This document shows, piece after piece, positions 61,489 through 64,000 of a DNA stretch of 64,000 nt (its first letter is position 1; every line of letters starts with the position of its first letter). Source of the DNA: a bacterium. Its GTDB lineage: Bacteria > SZUA-79 > Acidulodesulfobacterales > Acidulodesulfobacteraceae. The position numbers were made by a program, and so were the translations under genes. The notes beneath the pieces are model-generated. The model was not told the DNA's origin, did not search any database, and saw only the letters and a program-made list of their open reading frames with translations. The DNA is taken from assembly GCA_021818985.1 (NCBI GenBank), contig JAKASO010000003.1, positions 1 to 64,000 on the forward strand, in the 5' to 3' direction.

Positions 61489-61508
61489 TATAATAAGAGA
61501 TATGAAAT

Positions 61509-62096
61509 ATGAAAATAGACAGGATAATTATAGACAGGCTGGAAGAGTCGGCAAAGTTAAACCGGCTGATCGTTAAAAATGCCGGTTTGATCTCTTCCGT
61601 AAAAGAAACGGCAGAGTTAATTATAAATACTTATAAAAACGGCGGAAGACTCTTTATAGCCGGTAATGGCGGCTCTGCCGCCGATAGCCAGCACATTGCG
61701 ACAGAGTTTGTGTCAAGATTTTACAAGGAAAGAGCCGCGCTCTCAGCCGAAAGCCTAACGGCAAATACGTCTAATTTAACCGCAATCTCAAATGATTATG
61801 ATTTTGCCGTGGTCTTTTCAAGACAACTTGAAGCAAGCGGGATGGAAGGTGATATTTTTTGGGGAATTTCAACTTCTGGTAATTCTAAAAATATTATAAA
61901 AGCACTTGAAAAGGCAAAGGAAATGAAAATAAAAACCATCGGCTTTACAGGTCAAAACAGCGGGAAAATGGCGGACTTATGCAATGTCCTTATTTCGATC
62001 CCGTCAAAAAATACCCCGAGAATACAGGAATATCACATAACCATAGCTCATATTATATGCGAACTGGTCGAATCAACCCTGTTTCCAAACAAATAA
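61509..62096 (+). CDS. gmhA: sedoheptulose-7-phosphate isomerase
   Basis: A 195-residue SIS-domain enzyme that makes D-glycero-D-manno-heptose 7-phosphate for the lipopolysaccharide inner core. FIAGNGGSAADSQHIATEF is the substrate loop, GISTSGNSKNIIKAL the SIS motif, and IQEYHITIAHIICELVE the conserved end. The gene follows the small transporter gene in the same operon. It shows that the organism makes heptose, and thus LPS or a heptose-containing surface polysaccharide. Confidence 0.95.
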   Translation: MKIDRIIIDRLEESAKLNRLIVKNAGLISSVKETAELIINTYKNGGRLFIAGNGGSAADSQHIATEFVSRFYKERAALSAESLTANTSNLTAISNDYDFAVVFSRQLEASGMEGDIFWGISTSGNSKNIIKALEKAKEMKIKTIGFTGQNSGKMADLCNVLISIPSKNTPRIQEYHITIAHIICELVESTLFPNK

Positions 62097-62193
62097 CCAA
62101 TTTTCATGGAAGGAAACTTATAGGTATAATATTAGTATAACATGATATAACATGACAATGATTGATCGAATGATTGATCGTTGGAGATGAGCG

Positions 62194-62913
62194 TTAGTTG
62201 ACAATCTTTTTCAGTGTTTTGTCAAGAGCATTATACGGCTCAAAACCACGGATTGTTTTTACAAGTTTAAGACCTTTATATATATAAAACATCGGGGTTC
62301 CGGTAACACCAAGCATTGTCCCTCTATGCATATCTCCTCTTATTAAGGGAACCATCGTTCTATTTTGAACGCATGCCTGTTCTTTTTTCATATTAATGAT
62401 TTTGCGGGCTTTTTTATGTAAAAAATAGTAAATATTTCCCATAACGCTCCAGAATGCCTGATATTTATAAAGAAGCTTCCTTACCTCAAGATATTTACCC
62501 TGAAGCGCTGAACAGTCGGCATACTCAGCTGCTTTAAAAGCAAACTTATGCATTAATGTCAACGGAAAATCACGGTATATTATGAGAACTTTGCCAGTAT
62601 CAACATAATTTTTAATAAACAAAGGGAGGTCGTCCATTTCAAAACGCCTGCACCAGGGACATTGGTAATCGCTGTATTCTACTATTGTAACATTTGCATT
62701 TAAGTTCCCCTGTATTCTTTGTTTATTTACGATTTTCCTAATTGCCGTTCGATAAGTCGCTGATGTGCTCGCATACGTTTTTTTTGCGTTTGCGGATATT
62801 AAGACCGTCAAAATCAAGATCAATACAAAGATAAGAAAGGAAAAAATTGCAACGGCAGGTAACGACGGTTTAAAAACCAAATTCCGCTTGTTTCCGGATA
62901 CACCCTTTAGCAT
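62194..62913 (-). CDS. DsbA-family thioredoxin-fold oxidoreductase
   Basis: A 239-residue periplasmic protein with an N-terminal transmembrane or signal segment (about 20-41). IVEYSDYQCPWCRRFEMDD carries the active-site Cys85-Cys88 (CPWC), and GVTGTPMFYIY contains the cis-Pro. The insertion of helices in between is the DsbA-type pattern (Thioredoxin_4). It probably forms or rearranges disulfides in exported proteins. GAGG lies upstream of the ATG. It is convergent with gmhA and has an extra pair of direct repeats upstream. Confidence 0.88.
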   Translation of the reverse strand: MLKGVSGNKRNLVFKPSLPAVAIFSFLIFVLILILTVLISANAKKTYASTSATYRTAIRKIVNKQRIQGNLNANVTIVEYSDYQCPWCRRFEMDDLPLFIKNYVDTGKVLIIYRDFPLTLMHKFAFKAAEYADCSALQGKYLEVRKLLYKYQAFWSVMGNIYYFLHKKARKIINMKKEQACVQNRTMVPLIRGDMHRGTMLGVTGTPMFYIYKGLKLVKTIRGFEPYNALDKTLKKIVN

Positions 62914-62988
62914 AAATCACCTCTTAATTAAATTAAATTGAATATATTTCCTATTGCCATTAACCCTTTTTCTAATCCCATATCTAAT

Positions 62989-63069
62989 ATAATATCCCTA
63001 TTTTGTGTTGTCAACTTTTAATTTGTCTATTGAATTTAACTTTTAATTTGTCATAATATCCCTATTTTG
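62989..63069. repeat. nested direct repeats in the order A-B-B-A
   Basis: A 17-bp block ATAATATCCCTATTTTG is at 62989-63005 and 63053-63069; a 15-bp block AACTTTTAATTTGTC is at 63013-63027 and 63038-63052. The array is in the promoter region of the DsbA-like gene. All copies are in the same orientation, so this is not a palindrome. Confidence 0.9.
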
Positions 63070-63144
63070 ATGCGATTATATCTTTTAATCATTAATCATG
63101 CGATTAAGATTAAGGCATTATTTTAAGGTATCAGTTTCCATAAT

Positions 63145-64000
63145 CTATAATTTTTCGATTATAAGCGAATACAAAAGCGGCAGCATTATTTCATGATGAC
63201 CCGTAAAAGAAAAAAACCTTCCCGCTTTTTGGGTCGGTCTTTCAAGCACATTTGCAGCCGGCCTATAATGCTGCAAAAAATCCATATTTACGGTTATTAT
63301 ATCGTCTACGGTATAACCTAAATTTCTTGCAAGGGTCAAGGCTTTGAGAAAGACTTCGGGCATTATAACGGCAGAGCCTATATTTAAATATGCCCCTTTT
63401 TCAAGTTTTGATACAACGGATGTAAATATCTTAAAATCAATAAGGCTTGATCTTCCAATAGCGTCGCCGTCGGCTGAGGGATGCATATGAATAATATCCG
63501 AACCTATGGAAACATGAACTGTAACCGGAATCCCAAGTTCATAGGCCCTTCCTATAATGCTTAGGTCTTTGTGCTTGAAATCGGAACCGGAAATAAATCT
63601 TCCTATTGATTCGCCGATACCTTTTTTTTCCTTTGCCCCAACTCCGATAGCACTATTCAGCATATCGGCGGTATCTTTTGCCATGCCGAACACGCCGTTA
63701 TCCATCTCTGCGGATACATCTTCGGACGTTTTTCCGCAGTAGCTTATTTCAAAGTCATGTATTATACCGGCGCCGTTTAAAGAAAGGCTATTAACAAACC
63801 CAAGCTCCATAAGATGGATTAATACCGGAGAAAGTCCGACTTTTATAACATGGGCGCCCATGCCGATCGCGATTATTCCGTTGTTTTTATGACGCCTGAT
63901 AAGTTCGCCGGCAAGCTCTATTAAGTCTTTTGAAGCAAGAAAATCCGGAAGACCGCTTATAAATTCAAAAAAAGACCCTCCTTTTGTCCATCTTTTAGTA
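63145..64000 (-). CDS. conserved protein, possibly deoxyhypusine synthase-like, 5' end beyond the window
   Basis: The frame is open from the stop at 63145 to the right edge without a start that would fit; an ATG at 63859-63861 lies in the middle of the conserved GMGAHVIKVGLSPVL. Upstream the translation continues, with GGSFFEFISGLPDFLASKDL. The core includes NGAGIIHDFEISYCGKTSED, VHVSIGSDIIHMHPSADG and LNIGSAVIMPEVFLKAL, then HYRPAANVLERPT and FSFTGHHEIMLPLL. These resemble a conserved bacterial family of about 300 residues. It may have the NAD-binding fold of deoxyhypusine synthase, but the function is unknown. Confidence 0.7.
   Translation of the reverse strand, partial: TKRWTKGGSFFEFISGLPDFLASKDLIELAGELIRRHKNNGIIAIGMGAHVIKVGLSPVLIHLMELGFVNSLSLNGAGIIHDFEISYCGKTSEDVSAEMDNGVFGMAKDTADMLNSAIGVGAKEKKGIGESIGRFISGSDFKHKDLSIIGRAYELGIPVTVHVSIGSDIIHMHPSADGDAIGRSSLIDFKIFTSVVSKLEKGAYLNIGSAVIMPEVFLKALTLARNLGYTVDDIITVNMDFLQHYRPAANVLERPTQKAGRFFSFTGHHEIMLPLLYSLIIEKL

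Overview
The window is a low-G+C bacterial chromosome segment, densely packed with housekeeping genes mostly in long co-directional runs on the minus strand. Gene content is Gram-negative: BamD and a LolB-like lipoprotein, a PpiD-like periplasmic chaperone, GmhA, a secretin and the PilMNOP alignment complex, and MreBCD-RodA-PBP2-RodZ. Gene order (cinA-recA-recX-alaS, infC-rpmI-rplT-ihfA-merR, surE-pcm-rpoS, queA-tgt-yajC-secDF-recJ) suits a deltaproteobacterial-grade lineage. Two TusA genes, a monoheme cytochrome c and an unusual IscS suggest a sulfur- or sulfide-rich life style. A member of the acidophilic Sva0485/Acidulodesulfobacterales group would fit, but that is inference, with no rRNA gene here to test it.

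Layout. 1-600: decayed IS3-family transposase cut by the window edge. 600-3000: iscS-iscU-tusA on the minus strand. 3100-9600: cytochrome c, apt, a GT2/GT39 glycosyltransferase pair, a fused APH-like/P-loop kinase, and an RpoS-like sigma factor. 9700-13250: pcm, surE, merR, ihfA, rplT, rpmI, infC (with a probable AUC start codon). 13300-22600: BamD and LolB-like lipoproteins, a glutaredoxin-like protein, alaS, recX, a PilT/PilU ATPase, recA, a degenerate cinA, pgpA. 22600-31700: the elongasome genes rodA, mrdA, mreD, mreC, mreB, split by suhB, larE, a PpiD-like gene and an opposing larB. 31900-40000: a YhaM-like nuclease (plus strand), then larC, a TatD-radical SAM fusion, metG, ricT, holB, tmk. 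40200-52400 (plus strand): queA, tgt, yajC, secD, secF, recJ, pilMNOPQ, tatC. 52400-60650 (minus strand): a second tusA, an IS21-type terminal fragment, rodZ, pilW/pilF, a PfkB kinase, mtnP, tsaC, purE, purD, purH. 60700-64000: a small lipoprotein behind a duplicated leader, an EmrE/ArnE-like protein, gmhA, a DsbA-like oxidoreductase, and a partial conserved gene running off the edge.

How genes work together. LarB, LarC and LarE make the nickel-pincer nucleotide cofactor; no larA lies in the window. PilMNOPQ, the PilT/PilU ATPase and PilW/F are parts of a type IV pilus. YajC-SecDF, TatC, BamD, the LolB-like protein and the PpiD-like protein serve export and outer-membrane assembly. MreBCD, RodA, PBP2 and RodZ are the rod-shape machinery.

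The points I consider most notable are: (i) the IscS homologue has Arg in place of the PLP-binding Lys while keeping its active Cys, and lies upstream of iscU and tusA; (ii) short perfect or near-perfect tandem duplications recur in spacers and at least six of them span a stop codon, often adding stops in other frames; (iii) a TatD-radical SAM fusion lies directly before larC; (iv) the CinA N-terminal domain appears degenerate. I found no clearly new multi-gene defence or mobile system, no CRISPR array and no rRNA or tRNA gene. No spacer longer than about 300 bases lacks a gene, except the IS remnant at the left edge.
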